Part shown: one piece after another, positions 47,938-56,888 of the stretch
Position numbering within the stretch: the first letter of the stretch is position 1
Layout: each line of letters begins with the position of its first letter
DNA from: Burkholderia ubonensis
GTDB taxonomy: Bacteria; Pseudomonadota; Gammaproteobacteria; Burkholderiales; Burkholderiaceae
DNA: 64,000 nucleotides
Direction of reading: 5' to 3'
Assembly: GCF_902833085.1 (NCBI RefSeq)
Contig: NZ_CADFEB010000005.1
Coordinates: forward strand, 310,001-374,000
Notes under the pieces: generated by a model
Told to the model about the DNA's origin: nothing
The model's input: the letters and a program-made list of their open reading frames with translations, nothing else
Databases searched by the model: none
Made by a program: the position numbers and the translations under genes

Positions 47938-49695
47938 ATGAAGCCTGTCGTTCGTCTCACCGCCTCCGCCACGCGCGCGCTGCCGCGCTGGCTGCTGCTC
48001 ACGCTCTGCCTCGTCTATGCGGCATTCGGCCTGTTCGGCCGCGACCCGTGGAAAAACGAGGACGCGGCGGGCTTCGGCGTCATGTGGACGATGGCCAAGG
48101 GCGGCTGGCACGACTGGCTGCTGCCGAATCTGGTCGGCAAGTTCATCACGACCGACGGACCGCTCGGCTACTGGCTCGGCGCGCTGTCGATCCGCTCGCT
48201 TGGGTCCTGGGTCGACGCGAGCAACGCGTCGCGGCTCGACACCGGCATCCTGTTCTGCGTCGCCTGCGCGTTCGTCTGGTACGCCGCGTATCTGCTCGGC
48301 CGGCGCGCCGAAGTCCAGCCGTTCAAGTACGCGTTCGGCGGCGAGCCCGAGCCGCGCGACTACGGCCGCACGCTCGCCGACGGCGCGCTGCTGATCCTGC
48401 TCGCCTGCTTCGGCCTCGCGGAACGCGGACACGAAACGACGCCGCAGCTCGCGCAGTTCGCGTGGATCGCGATGCTCGTCTACGGGCTCGTGCGCGGCAT
48501 CGACAAGCCGCTGCAGGGCGCGCTGTGGTGGGGCGCGGCGATCGGCCTCGTGTGCCTGTCCGGCAACCCGGTGCTCGTCGGCGCGCTCGTCGTCGGCACC
48601 GCCGTGCTGTGGCTCGTCACGCCCGAGATGCGCAACCTGCACCTGCCCGCGATCGGCGTGCCCCTCGCCGCCGCGATCATCGCGCTGTGGGTGTTCGCCG
48701 CGCTCGCCGCGGCGCCGGACGACGCCGCGTGGTTCTTCGATCAATGGGTGCGCGGCAGCCTGATGCGCTTTTCCGGTCCGCCGACCGCCGTGCTGATGTA
48801 CGCGGCGAAGAACCTGCCGATCTTCGCGTGGCCCGCATGGCCGCTCGCGATCTGGGCGTGGTGGAGCTGGGCCGGCCTGCGCCGGCGCACGCACATCGCG
48901 ATCCCGCTGTCGGTCGTCGTGCCGCTCGTCGCGCTCGTGATCCTGCAGAGTCAGCAGTCGAACCGCATGTACATGCTGCTGCTGCCGCCGCTCGCGGTGC
49001 TCGCGACGTTCGCGCTGCCGACGCTGAAGCGCGGCGCGATCAACGCGATCGACTGGTTCGCGGTGCTGAGCTTCACGATCCTCGGCAGCTTCGTGTGGCT
49101 CGTCTGGCTGGCGTCGATGACCGGCTTCCCGCACCCGCTCGCGCGCAACCTCGCGCGGCTCCTGCCCGGCTACGAGCCGCACTTCAAGGTGCTGTCGTTC
49201 GTCTGCGCGGTCGCGGTGACGGTCTGCTGGTTCCTGCTCGCGAGGTGGCGCGTGTCGCGTCAGCCGAAGGTGCTGTGGCGCAGCGTCGTGCTGTCAGGCG
49301 CCGGCACCACGCTGATGTGGGTGCTGCTGATGACGCTGTGGCTGCCGATCGTCAACTACGGCCGGACCTATCGCGACGTCGCGCAGCAGATCGCCGCGCA
49401 CCTGCCGTCCGATTACGAATGCATTGCGCCGGTGCGGCTCGGCGACGCGCAGATCGCGACGTTCGCCTATTTCGGCAACATGCACTTCGATTACTCCGGC
49501 GACTGCGACGTGATCCTGCGCCAGGACCGTGCCGATTTCGGCGAGCCGAGCTCGATGTCGCAGTACGTGTGGCGTCTCGTCTGGGAAGGCCGCCGCGTCG
49601 CCGACCGCGACGAGCGTTTCCGCCTGTACGAGCGCATCGAGCGGCCGAAGACGCCGGTCAAGCGCCGGCCGCCACGCCGCAAGGCGGACGATTGA
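47938..49695 (+). CDS. ArnT-like polytopic glycosyltransferase
   Basis: 585-residue membrane protein of the GT-C fold. The first periplasmic loop carries acidic residues after the first helix (GRDPWKNEDAAGFGVMW), where ArnT/PMT enzymes place the catalytic Asp. About a dozen hydrophobic segments follow, and a soluble C-terminal domain begins near 480. ArnT-like enzymes move a sugar from undecaprenyl phosphate to lipid A or protein. Substrate is unknown. The ATG at 47938 is taken. An in-frame ATG at 47866 lacks a ribosome-binding site as well. The MATE gene starts 3 bases downstream. Confidence 0.8.
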   Translation: MKPVVRLTASATRALPRWLLLTLCLVYAAFGLFGRDPWKNEDAAGFGVMWTMAKGGWHDWLLPNLVGKFITTDGPLGYWLGALSIRSLGSWVDASNASRLDTGILFCVACAFVWYAAYLLGRRAEVQPFKYAFGGEPEPRDYGRTLADGALLILLACFGLAERGHETTPQLAQFAWIAMLVYGLVRGIDKPLQGALWWGAAIGLVCLSGNPVLVGALVVGTAVLWLVTPEMRNLHLPAIGVPLAAAIIALWVFAALAAAPDDAAWFFDQWVRGSLMRFSGPPTAVLMYAAKNLPIFAWPAWPLAIWAWWSWAGLRRRTHIAIPLSVVVPLVALVILQSQQSNRMYMLLLPPLAVLATFALPTLKRGAINAIDWFAVLSFTILGSFVWLVWLASMTGFPHPLARNLARLLPGYEPHFKVLSFVCAVAVTVCWFLLARWRVSRQPKVLWRSVVLSGAGTTLMWVLLMTLWLPIVNYGRTYRDVAQQIAAHLPSDYECIAPVRLGDAQIATFAYFGNMHFDYSGDCDVILRQDRADFGEPSSMSQYVWRLVWEGRRVADRDERFRLYERIERPKTPVKRRPPRRKADD

Positions 49696-49697
49696 CG

Positions 49698-51071
49698 ATG
49701 CTGGCCGATATCCGTCGGATCATCGGCCTCGCGTGGCCGGTGCTCGTCGGCCAGCTCGCGATCATTGCGTTCGGCGTGACCGACACCGCGATGGTCGGCC
49801 GCTTCTCCGCCACCGATCTCGCCGCGCTCGGGCTCGGCGCATCGATCTACCTGTCGGTCTTCATCGGCCTGACGGGCATCCTGTCCGCGCTGCAGCCGAT
49901 CACCGGCCAGCTGTACGGCGCGCGGCGCTACGCCGAGATCGGCGAGGAAGTCCGCCAGGCGCTGTGGCTCGCCGCGCTGCTCGCGGTGCCCGGCTTCCTG
50001 CTGCTGCATTTCCCCGAACCGCTGCTGCGTCTCGCGCACGCACCCGCCGCGCTGCACGAGCGCACCGTCGCCTATCTGCGCCTCCTGTCGTTCGGGCTGC
50101 CGGCGAGCCTCGTGTTCCGGATCTACGGCGCGCTCACCAACGCGGCCGGCAAGCCGCGCCTCGCGATGATCCTGCAGATCGGCGCGCTCGCGCTCAAGTT
50201 TCCGCTGAACGTCTGGTTCATCTTCGGCGGGTTCGGCGTGCCGGCGCTCGGCGGCCCCGGGTGCGGGCTCGCGAGCACGGTGATCAACTGGGCGCTCGCG
50301 CTGGTCGGCTTCACACTGCTCGCGAAGCTCGACGTGTTCGCGCCGCTCGCGATCTTCTCGCGCTTCTGCTGGCCGGTCTGGGCGCGCCAGAAGGCGATCC
50401 TGAAGCTCGGCGTGCCGATGGGCCTGTCGTACCTGATCGAGGTCACGTCCTTCACCTGCATGGCGCTCTTCATCGCGCAGTTCGGCACGACGACGCTCGC
50501 CGGGCATCAAATCGCCGCCAACATCAGCGGCGTGCTGTACATGACGCCGCTGTCGATCGGCGTTGCCACGTCGACGCTCGTCGCCCGCGCGCTCGGCGCC
50601 GGGCAGCTCGACGAAGCCCGGCTGCTCGGCCGCCACGGCGTGACGCTCGCGTGCGGGATCGCTGCGCTGTATGGCCTGCTGGTGTTCGCGCTGCGCCCGC
50701 TGATCGTCGGCGGCTACACGCCGAACCCGGCAGTCGCCGCGGCCGCGATGCCGCTCGTCGCGATCGTCACCTGCTATCACTTCTTCGACGCGCTGCAGGT
50801 CACGTCCGCATTCGCACTGCGCGCGTACAAGGTCGCGGCCGTGCCGACCGTCATCTACGCGGTCGCGCTGTGGGGCGTCGGGCTCGGCGGCGGCTACCTG
50901 CTCGGCTTCGACGTCGGCGGCCACTCGCCCGCGTGGCTGACCGGCGCGCGCGGCTTCTGGTTCGCGAACACGATGAGCCTGATGCTGGCGGGCGCCGGGC
51001 TCGCGCTGTACCTGCGCCACGTGAGCCGCGCGCCGGCGCCCTCGCCCGAGCCCGCCTGCAAGCACGCATGA
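49698..51071 (+). CDS. MATE-family efflux transporter (NorM-like)
   Basis: 457 residues, 12 hydrophobic helices, two MatE domains. N-terminal signature IRRIIGLAWPVLVGQLAIIAFGVTDTAMVGR (in pieces) and the second-half motif GLSYLIEVTSFTCMALF. Family members export cationic drugs or metabolites using Na+ or H+. It begins 2 bases after the glycosyltransferase stop, so the two are co-expressed. The substrate cannot be read from sequence. Confidence 0.92.
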   Translation: MLADIRRIIGLAWPVLVGQLAIIAFGVTDTAMVGRFSATDLAALGLGASIYLSVFIGLTGILSALQPITGQLYGARRYAEIGEEVRQALWLAALLAVPGFLLLHFPEPLLRLAHAPAALHERTVAYLRLLSFGLPASLVFRIYGALTNAAGKPRLAMILQIGALALKFPLNVWFIFGGFGVPALGGPGCGLASTVINWALALVGFTLLAKLDVFAPLAIFSRFCWPVWARQKAILKLGVPMGLSYLIEVTSFTCMALFIAQFGTTTLAGHQIAANISGVLYMTPLSIGVATSTLVARALGAGQLDEARLLGRHGVTLACGIAALYGLLVFALRPLIVGGYTPNPAVAAAAMPLVAIVTCYHFFDALQVTSAFALRAYKVAAVPTVIYAVALWGVGLGGGYLLGFDVGGHSPAWLTGARGFWFANTMSLMLAGAGLALYLRHVSRAPAPSPEPACKHA

Positions 51072-51111
51072 CGGGCACGCGCCGCCCGCGTCATGCGGCC
51101 GCCCGTGCTGC

Positions 51112-51510
51112 CTATGCCGCCGCCTCGCCGTCGCGCTGCCGGAATACCTCGTGCGCGGCGAACAGCGCATTCAGCGCGGCCGGAAACCCCGCATAGACGG
51201 CCATCTGCATGAACACTTCGACGATCTCGTCGCGCGTGCAGCCGACGTTCAGCGCCGCCTCGATATGCACCTTGAGCTGCGGCTGCGCGTTGCCCAGCGC
51301 GGCGAGCGCGGCAATCGTCGCGATCTCGCGCGCCCTCAGGTCGAGCTGCGGCCGGCTGTAGATGTCGCCGAAGCCGAATTCGACCAGCAGCCGGCCGAAA
51401 TCCGGTGCGATCGGCGCGAGCGCCGCGATCACGCGTTCGCCCACGTCGCCGTCGATTTCCTTCAGTTTGTTCCAGCCGCGCGTGTAGCGGTCGTCAGCGA
51501 GTCGTTCCAT
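51112..51510 (-). CDS. Carboxymuconolactone-decarboxylase-like protein
   Basis: 132 residues of the CMD/PcaC family. Segments: PELDLRAREI-like region QLDLRAREIATIAALAALG, then VHIEAALNVGCTRDEIVEVFMQMAVYAGFPAALNAL (in pieces). No CxxC redox pair, so closer to PcaC-type enzymes than to AhpD peroxidases. True gamma-carboxymuconolactone decarboxylases act in protocatechuate catabolism, but no pathway neighbours are here. Overlaps the end of a merR gene by 17 bases, so the two form an operon. Confidence 0.85.
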   Translation of the reverse strand: MERLADDRYTRGWNKLKEIDGDVGERVIAALAPIAPDFGRLLVEFGFGDIYSRPQLDLRAREIATIAALAALGNAQPQLKVHIEAALNVGCTRDEIVEVFMQMAVYAGFPAALNALFAAHEVFRQRDGEAAA

Positions 51511-51946
51511 CGTGTGTGTCCTGTTCCGGTTGTGGGGATGTCGCCTGTCGCCCCGCGTCGCGCTCCGCCGTCTCGTAATAGGCGATTTTCTCGCCGATCA
51601 CGTCGAGACTCGCCTGCAGCTCCGCGATATGCGCGCGCACCGCATCGCGATGTGCGACCAGCAGTTCGCGGCGTGCGCCGAGCGTCGGCTCGCCGCGTGC
51701 ACGCAATGCGGCGAACTGCTGCATCTGCGTGATCGGCATGCCGGTCGCCTTCAGTCGCATCACGAAGCGCAGCCAGTCGAGGTCGGCCGGCGCGTACAGC
51801 CGGTGCCCGGCCGGCGTGCGCGCGATTGCGCGCAGCAGGCCCGCCTGCTCGTAGTAGCGCAGCGTGTGCGTCGACACGCCCATCAGTTCGGCAACCTGAC
51901 CGATCGTCAGGGCGCGTGCGGCGGAAGTCTTCGATACGGGTGACAT
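51494..51946 (-). CDS. MerR-family transcriptional regulator
   Basis: 150 residues. Winged HTH LTIGQVAELMGVSTHTLRYYEQAGLL with wing HRLYAPADLDWLRFVMRLKATGMPI (in pieces), then a coiled-coil helix. No Cys pair. The pattern resembles the NmlR/AdhR-type regulators that respond to aldehydes or electrophiles, an inference. The ATG at 51946 is chosen because the predicted transcript starts near 51954, downstream of a TTG at 51961. It is co-transcribed with the downstream CMD-like gene. Confidence 0.9.
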   Translation of the reverse strand: MSPVSKTSAARALTIGQVAELMGVSTHTLRYYEQAGLLRAIARTPAGHRLYAPADLDWLRFVMRLKATGMPITQMQQFAALRARGEPTLGARRELLVAHRDAVRAHIAELQASLDVIGEKIAYYETAERDAGRQATSPQPEQDTHDGTTR

Positions 51947-51960
51947 GACAGACAGGCTCA

Positions 51961-51991
51961 AGGTTAGGACTTAGAGTTCACTCTAAGTCAA
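51961..51991 (-). promoter_or_regulatory. MerR-type promoter with palindromic operator upstream of the merR-CMD operon
   Basis: On the minus strand: -35 TTGACT (51991-51986), 19-base spacer, -10 TAACCT (51966-51961). The spacer is filled by the perfect dyad ACTTAGAG (51969-51976) - TTCA - CTCTAAGT (51981-51988). The arrangement matches known MerR/NmlR-type sites and should make the operon autoregulated. Confidence 0.82.
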
Positions 51992-52223
51992 CACCTTGTC
52001 GACGGCCAGTGCGACGTGAGCGGCAATTCCGTCAAACATCGTCAAAACCGCGGTCCGACGGGGCTTGCGCCCTTTACAGCAGCGCAAGCGTTGAGCAAGA
52101 TTCCGGCAGTCTGTCTTAAAAAGGGCACGCACTTGTCCTATGCTTAACGGCGACGCCGGGCCCCGTGCCGCCCGCCGTCCGTTGCAACAGCCATTCATCC
52201 GTTCGAACCAGGGAGCCTTTGCC

Positions 52224-52841
52224 ATGCTGAAAAAGCTGCTGATGCTGTTCGTCGCGCTATCGCTGTCGCTGACCGCGGCCTTCGCCGCGGCGGTCGAAGT
52301 CAACACGGCCGACCAGGCCGCGCTCGAGTCCGTCAAGGGTCTCGGGCCCGTGAAGTCGAAGGCGATCATCGACGAACGCACCAAGAACGGCCCGTTCAAG
52401 GATGCTGACGATCTCGCGAACCGCGTGAAGGGCCTCGGCACGAAGTCGGTCGCGCATCTCGAGGAAAACGGCCTGACGATCGGCGGCTCGGCGACGCTGC
52501 CGAAAGGCGTGAAGGCGTCGAAGCCGGCCGCGACGGCGGGCACGACGGCGCCGGCGACGAAACCGGCCGCAACGCCGGCCACGACGGCTCAGGCCACGAC
52601 GGGCGCCGCGACGACCGCCGCGGCCGCGTCGGCCGCGAGCGCGCCGGAAGCGGCGTCGAAGCCGGCCAAGACCAAGCGCGCGTCGAAGAAGGACAAGGCC
52701 GCCGCGGCCGCCGGCGCATCGGCGCCGGCCGCGGATGCAAGCGCGCCGGCCGACGCGTCGTCCGCGAAGGCAACGAAGGGTTCGAAGAAGAAAGGCAAGA
52801 AAGACAAGGCTGCCTCCGCCGCCGCGGCGTCGGGCGCCTGA
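52224..52841 (+). CDS. Exported helix-hairpin-helix (ComEA-like) protein with histone-H1-like tail
   Basis: 205 residues. Signal peptide 1-22 (MLKKLLMLFVALSLSLTAAF). A ComEA-type HhH domain (about 24-85) has VNTADQAALESVKGLGPVKS and GPFKDADDLANRVKGLGTKSV. The remaining ~115 residues are almost only Ala, Lys, Thr, Ser and Pro, ending in KKKGKKDKAA, similar to histone H1 tails. ComEA binds DNA in the periplasm during uptake, and a DNA role is inferred. A candidate -10 CTATGCTTAA (52138-52147) resembles sigma-S promoters. GGGAG is upstream of the ATG at 52224. Confidence 0.85.
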   Translation: MLKKLLMLFVALSLSLTAAFAAAVEVNTADQAALESVKGLGPVKSKAIIDERTKNGPFKDADDLANRVKGLGTKSVAHLEENGLTIGGSATLPKGVKASKPAATAGTTAPATKPAATPATTAQATTGAATTAAAASAASAPEAASKPAKTKRASKKDKAAAAAGASAPAADASAPADASSAKATKGSKKKGKKDKAASAAAASGA

Positions 52842-52927
52842 TGCGCGCCGCGTGCGCAGCAATGCGCGCGCGGCTTCGTTCCACGGGCGCCGCCGTCGCG
52901 GCGCCGTTTCATTGAAGGTGAAGAATC

Positions 52928-53359
52928 ATGGGTCTACTCGACATCGTCGGCGGTCTGCTCGGCGGCCAGGCCGGCGGCAATTCGCAAAGCGCGCTGCTGT
53001 CGGCCGCGCTCGAATTCATCAACAACCAGCCGGGTGGCCTGAACGGCCTGATCGAGAAGTTCAAGGCCGGCGGCGCCGGCGACATCATCGGCTCGTGGGT
53101 CGGCACCGGCGAGAACCAGCCGATCTCGGCCGACACGCTGCAGAACGTGCTCGGCTCCGACGCCATCGGCGCGCTGGCGAGCAAGTTCGGCGTCGATCCG
53201 GCGCAGGCGTCGGGCCTCCTCGCGCAGGTGCTGCCGCACGTCGTCAACCATGCGACGCCGAACGGCGAAGTGCCGGCCGACGGCCAGGTCGACACGTCGA
53301 ACGTGCTCGGCACGCTGACACAGCTCGCAGGCCTGTTCGGCGGCAACAAGCCAGCGTGA
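52928..53359 (+). CDS. YidB/DUF937-family protein
   Basis: 143 residues, Gly/Ala-rich helical protein starting MGLLDIVGGLLGGQAGGN and carrying IIGSWVGTGENQPISADTLQNVLG (in pieces), the DUF937/YidB signature. No signal peptide. Function of the family is unknown. GAAGGTGAAG precedes the ATG at 52928. It lies 86 bases after the HhH gene and ends at a terminator. Confidence 0.9.
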   Translation: MGLLDIVGGLLGGQAGGNSQSALLSAALEFINNQPGGLNGLIEKFKAGGAGDIIGSWVGTGENQPISADTLQNVLGSDAIGALASKFGVDPAQASGLLAQVLPHVVNHATPNGEVPADGQVDTSNVLGTLTQLAGLFGGNKPA

Positions 53360-53390
53360 GCCTGAGCCGGCAGTTGCACGCCGGATGAAA

Positions 53391-53418
53391 AAACACCCCG
53401 CCTCGCGGCGGGGTGTTT
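53391..53418. terminator. Terminator between yidB-like gene and clpB
   Basis: AAACACCCCGCC (53391-53402) / TCGC / GGCGGGGTGTTT (53407-53418), a perfect 12-bp stem whose A/T ends suit both convergent genes. Confidence 0.88.
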
Positions 53419-53468
53419 GCTTTTGGCTGCCCGGCATTGCGCACCGGGCCCGGCACCAAGACGCGCGC

Positions 53469-56066
53469 TCAGTGAACGACGCGGTCGAACACGAACTTGC
53501 CTTCCCGGACGTCGACCGGAATCACGTCCTTCGGACCGAAACGGCCCGCGAGGATCAGCTTCGCGACCGGGTTCTCGATCTCCTGCTGGATCGCGCGCTT
53601 GAGCGGCCGCGCGCCGAACAGCGGATCGTAGCCGACCTTGCCGACCTGCTCGAGCGCCGCTTCCGACACGTCGAGCGCCATGTCGAGCTTCGCGAGCCGG
53701 TCGTGCAGGCGGGCGAGCTGGATCTTCGCGATCGACTGGATGTTGCTGCGGTCGAGCGCATGGAACACGACGACGTCGTCGATCCGGTTCAGGAACTCGG
53801 GGCGGAAATGCTGCTTCACCTCGAGCCACACCGCGTCCTTGATCTCTTCCTGCGGCGAACCCGTCATCGCCTGGATCACCTGCGAGCCGAGGTTCGACGT
53901 CATCACGATCACCGTGTTCTTGAAGTCGACCGTGCGGCCCTGCCCGTCCGTCATCCGGCCGTCGTCGAGCACCTGCAGCAGCACGTTGAACACGTCCGGA
54001 TGCGCCTTCTCGATCTCGTCGAGCAGGATCACGCTGTACGGCTTGCGGCGCACGGCTTCCGTCAGGTAGCCGCCTTCCTCGTAGCCGACATAGCCCGGCG
54101 GCGCGCCGATCAGCCGGGCGACGCTGTGCTTCTCCATGAACTCGCTCATGTCGATGCGGATCAGGTGCTCTTCCGAGTCGAACAGGAACGCCGCGAGCGC
54201 CTTGCACAGCTCGGTCTTGCCGACACCCGTCGGGCCGAGGAACAGGAACGAGCCGTACGGACGGTTCGGATCGGCGAGACCCGCGCGCGAACGGCGGATC
54301 GCGTCGGCGACCGCGTCGATCGCCTCGTTCTGGCCGACCACGCGCTCGTGCAGCTTCTCCTCGATGTGCAGCAGCTTCTCGCGCTCGCCCTGCATCATCC
54401 GCGACACCGGAATGCCGGTGGCGCGCGACACGACTTCCGCGATTTCCTCCGCGCCGACCTGCGTGCGCAGCAGCCGCGGGCGCGTCGGGTTGTGCTGCTC
54501 CTGCTCTTCGGCCTGCGTGACCTGCTTCAGTTGCGCCTCGAGTTGCGGCAGCTTGCCGTACTGCAGCTCCGCGACCTTCTCGAGCTTGCCTTCGCGCTGC
54601 AGGCGCGCGATGTCGGCGCGCACCTTCTCGATCTCTTCCTTGAGCTGCGCGCTGCCCTGCACCGCGGCCTTCTCGGCGGTCCAGATCTCCTCGAGGTCCG
54701 AGTATTCGCGGCCGAGCCGTTCGATTTCTTCCTCGATCAGCTGCAGGCGCTTTTGCGACGCTTCGTCCTGCTCCTTCTTCACGGCCTCGCGCTCGATCTT
54801 CAGCTGGATCAGCCGGCGGTCGAGCTTGTCCATCTCTTCGGGCTTCGAATCGATTTCCATCTTGATCTTCGACGCGGCCTCGTCGATCAGGTCGATCGCC
54901 TTGTCCGGCAGGAAGCGGTCGGTGATGTAGCGATGCGACAGCTCGGCCGCGGCGACGATCGCCGGGTCGGTGATGTCGACGCCGTGGTGCAGCTCGTACT
55001 TCTCCTGCAGCCCGCGCAGGATCGCGATCGTCGCCTCGACGCTCGGCTCGTCGACCAGCACCTTCTGGAAGCGGCGCTCGAGCGCGGCGTCCTTCTCGAT
55101 GTACTTGCGGTATTCGTCGAGCGTGGTCGCGCCGATGCAGTGCAGTTCGCCGCGCGACAGCGCCGGCTTCAGCATGTTGCCCGCGTCCATTGCGCCTTCG
55201 GCCTTGCCCGCGCCGACCATCGTATGGATTTCGTCGATGAAGACGATCGTCTGCCCTTCGTCCTTCGCGATGTCGTTGAGCACCGCCTTCAGGCGCTCCT
55301 CGAATTCGCCGCGATACTTCGCGCCGGCGAGCAGCGCCGCCATGTCGAGCGACAGCACGCGCTTGCCCTTCAGCGTCTCCGGCACCTCGCCGTTGACGAT
55401 CCGCTGCGCGAGCCCTTCGACGATCGCGGTCTTGCCGACGCCCGGCTCGCCGATCAGCACCGGGTTGTTCTTGGTGCGACGCTGCAGGATCTGGATCGAG
55501 CGGCGGATTTCGTCGTCGCGGCCGATCACCGGATCGAGCTTGCCCGCGCGGGCGCGCTCGGTCAGGTCGACCGTGTATTTCTTCAGCGCCTCGCGCTGGC
55601 TTTCCGCGTCCTGGCTGTGCACCTGGGAGCCGCCGCGCACCGCGGCGATCGCGGCTTCGAGCGCCTTGCGCGTCAGGCCGTGCTGGCGTGCGAGCCGGCC
55701 GACCTCGCCCTTGTCGTCGGCGGCCGCGAGCAGGAACATCTCGCTCGCGATGAACGTGTCGTTGAGCTTCTGGGCTTCCTTGTCCGCCTGGTTCAGCAGG
55801 CCGATCAGCTCGCGGCCGAGCTGGATGTCGCCGCCCGTGCCCGTCACTTGCGGCAGGCGCGAGATCGCCTCGTTCAGCGCGCCTTGCAGCGCCTGCACGT
55901 GAACGCCCGCGCGCGACATCAGCGAGCGCGCCGAGCCGTCCTGCTGCGCGATCAGCGCGGCCAGCACGTGAACCGGTTCGATGTATTGATTGTCGCGGCC
56001 TGCCGCGAGGCTTTGCGCATCCGCCAGCGCTTCCTGGAATTTGGTGGTGAGCTTGTCGATTCTCAT
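53469..56066 (-). CDS. clpB: Protein disaggregase ClpB
   Basis: Hexameric AAA+ disaggregase that works with DnaK. 865 residues, standard. N-domain (1-150), NBD1 Walker [18 protein letters not shown]-domain coiled coil (about 410-520), NBD2 Walker [16 protein letters not shown], and the C-terminal small domain. Pore-loop motif [10 protein letters not shown] is present. A strong sigma-32 type promoter sits upstream. Confidence 0.98.
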   Translation of the reverse strand: MRIDKLTTKFQEALADAQSLAAGRDNQYIEPVHVLAALIAQQDGSARSLMSRAGVHVQALQGALNEAISRLPQVTGTGGDIQLGRELIGLLNQADKEAQKLNDTFIASEMFLLAAADDKGEVGRLARQHGLTRKALEAAIAAVRGGSQVHSQDAESQREALKKYTVDLTERARAGKLDPVIGRDDEIRRSIQILQRRTKNNPVLIGEPGVGKTAIVEGLAQRIVNGEVPETLKGKRVLSLDMAALLAGAKYRGEFEERLKAVLNDIAKDEGQTIVFIDEIHTMVGAGKAEGAMDAGNMLKPALSRGELHCIGATTLDEYRKYIEKDAALERRFQKVLVDEPSVEATIAILRGLQEKYELHHGVDITDPAIVAAAELSHRYITDRFLPDKAIDLIDEAASKIKMEIDSKPEEMDKLDRRLIQLKIEREAVKKEQDEASQKRLQLIEEEIERLGREYSDLEEIWTAEKAAVQGSAQLKEEIEKVRADIARLQREGKLEKVAELQYGKLPQLEAQLKQVTQAEEQEQHNPTRPRLLRTQVGAEEIAEVVSRATGIPVSRMMQGEREKLLHIEEKLHERVVGQNEAIDAVADAIRRSRAGLADPNRPYGSFLFLGPTGVGKTELCKALAAFLFDSEEHLIRIDMSEFMEKHSVARLIGAPPGYVGYEEGGYLTEAVRRKPYSVILLDEIEKAHPDVFNVLLQVLDDGRMTDGQGRTVDFKNTVIVMTSNLGSQVIQAMTGSPQEEIKDAVWLEVKQHFRPEFLNRIDDVVVFHALDRSNIQSIAKIQLARLHDRLAKLDMALDVSEAALEQVGKVGYDPLFGARPLKRAIQQEIENPVAKLILAGRFGPKDVIPVDVREGKFVFDRVVH

Positions 56067-56099
56067 TTGGTAGAGACCTCCAATTTTCGATTAATACCC

Positions 56100-56127
56100 A
56101 AATGAGGATCGTTATGCGGCTTTCAAG
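56100..56127 (-). promoter_or_regulatory. Heat-shock (sigma-32) promoter of clpB
   Basis: On the minus strand CTTGAAA (56127-56121), 13-base spacer, CCTCATTT (56107-56100). This matches the sigma-32 consensus CTTGAAA / CCCCATnT at all but one specified base. It ends 33 bases before the start codon. Confidence 0.85.
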
Positions 56128-56210
56128 CGGATTCCTGTTGATTCAGCGCAAAAGTGTTGACGGACGGGCGCAATCTGCGAACGGACGGCCCGCAGTGCGC
56201 GGCGCACGCG

Positions 56211-56708
56211 TCAGCTGGCGAGCGGCGACGGCTCGGCGGGCGCTGCCGCGTCCCGCACGAAGGCGATCGGCTTGATGCCGAGCAGCGCCGCGAGCGGCGA
56301 CGCAGGCTGCGCGAGCTCGCCGAGCGTGTGCCGGTCGAGTTCCGCGAAGAACGCGTCGCGCGCCGCCGCCAGCACGCCCTTCAGGCGGCAGTGCGGCTCG
56401 ATGACGCACGCGCGCGTCGATTCTCCGCCGGCAAAGCAGCCGACCAGCGCGAAATCGTTCTCGGTCTCGCGCACGACTTGGCCGACCGTCAGCCGCGTCG
56501 AGTGCGGGAACAGCCGCAGCCCGCCGTTGCGGCCGCGCACGGTATCGACCCAGCCAAGCTCGCCCAGGCGCTGCACGACCTTCATCAGATGGTTCTTCGA
56601 GATGCCGTAGGCGTCCGAAATCTCCTGGATCGTCGCGAGCCCGTCGCCGCGCACGGCAAGGTACAGCATGACTCTCAGCGAGTAGTCGGTGTAGTCGGTC
56701 AGTCTCAT
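56211..56708 (-). CDS. NsrR-like Rrf2-family Fe-S transcriptional regulator
   Basis: 165 residues. Rrf2 winged HTH (MRLTDYTDYSLRVMLYLAV; IQEISDAYGISKNHLMKVV) and a cluster-binding loop with three cysteines, C-X9-C-X5-C, in the segment from VGCFAGG to PHCRLKG. NsrR senses nitric oxide through an Fe-S cluster and represses NO-detoxifying genes. The divergent neighbour is a truncated haemoglobin, which supports that role. IscR is excluded by the cysteine spacing and by the absence of isc genes. Confidence 0.88.
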   Translation of the reverse strand: MRLTDYTDYSLRVMLYLAVRGDGLATIQEISDAYGISKNHLMKVVQRLGELGWVDTVRGRNGGLRLFPHSTRLTVGQVVRETENDFALVGCFAGGESTRACVIEPHCRLKGVLAAARDAFFAELDRHTLGELAQPASPLAALLGIKPIAFVRDAAAPAEPSPLAS

Positions 56709-56888
56709 GGATGAAAGCGGTGTTTGATGATCATGCGCTGATTACGCGCGCGCCCCCGGTTGCCGGGACGGCCGGCGCGCAATAAGATGCGGGACATCAG
56801 CACGTTTATCGAGGGGTTGGCCGACGTTATTGTGCGTCAAAATCATGCCGGCGTCCCGCCCTTCGCCCGGCCCCTTTATCGTCACGTC

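Noticed and set aside
53385..56105. Plus-strand 906-codon frame opposite clpB
   Set aside because: Leu/Arg-rich antisense translation with no recognisable domain; clpB is certain.
56709..56888. Possible NsrR box (GATG-N5-CATC near 56788-56800)
   Set aside because: Spacing between half-sites is too short for the known NsrR motif, so it is not reported as an operator.
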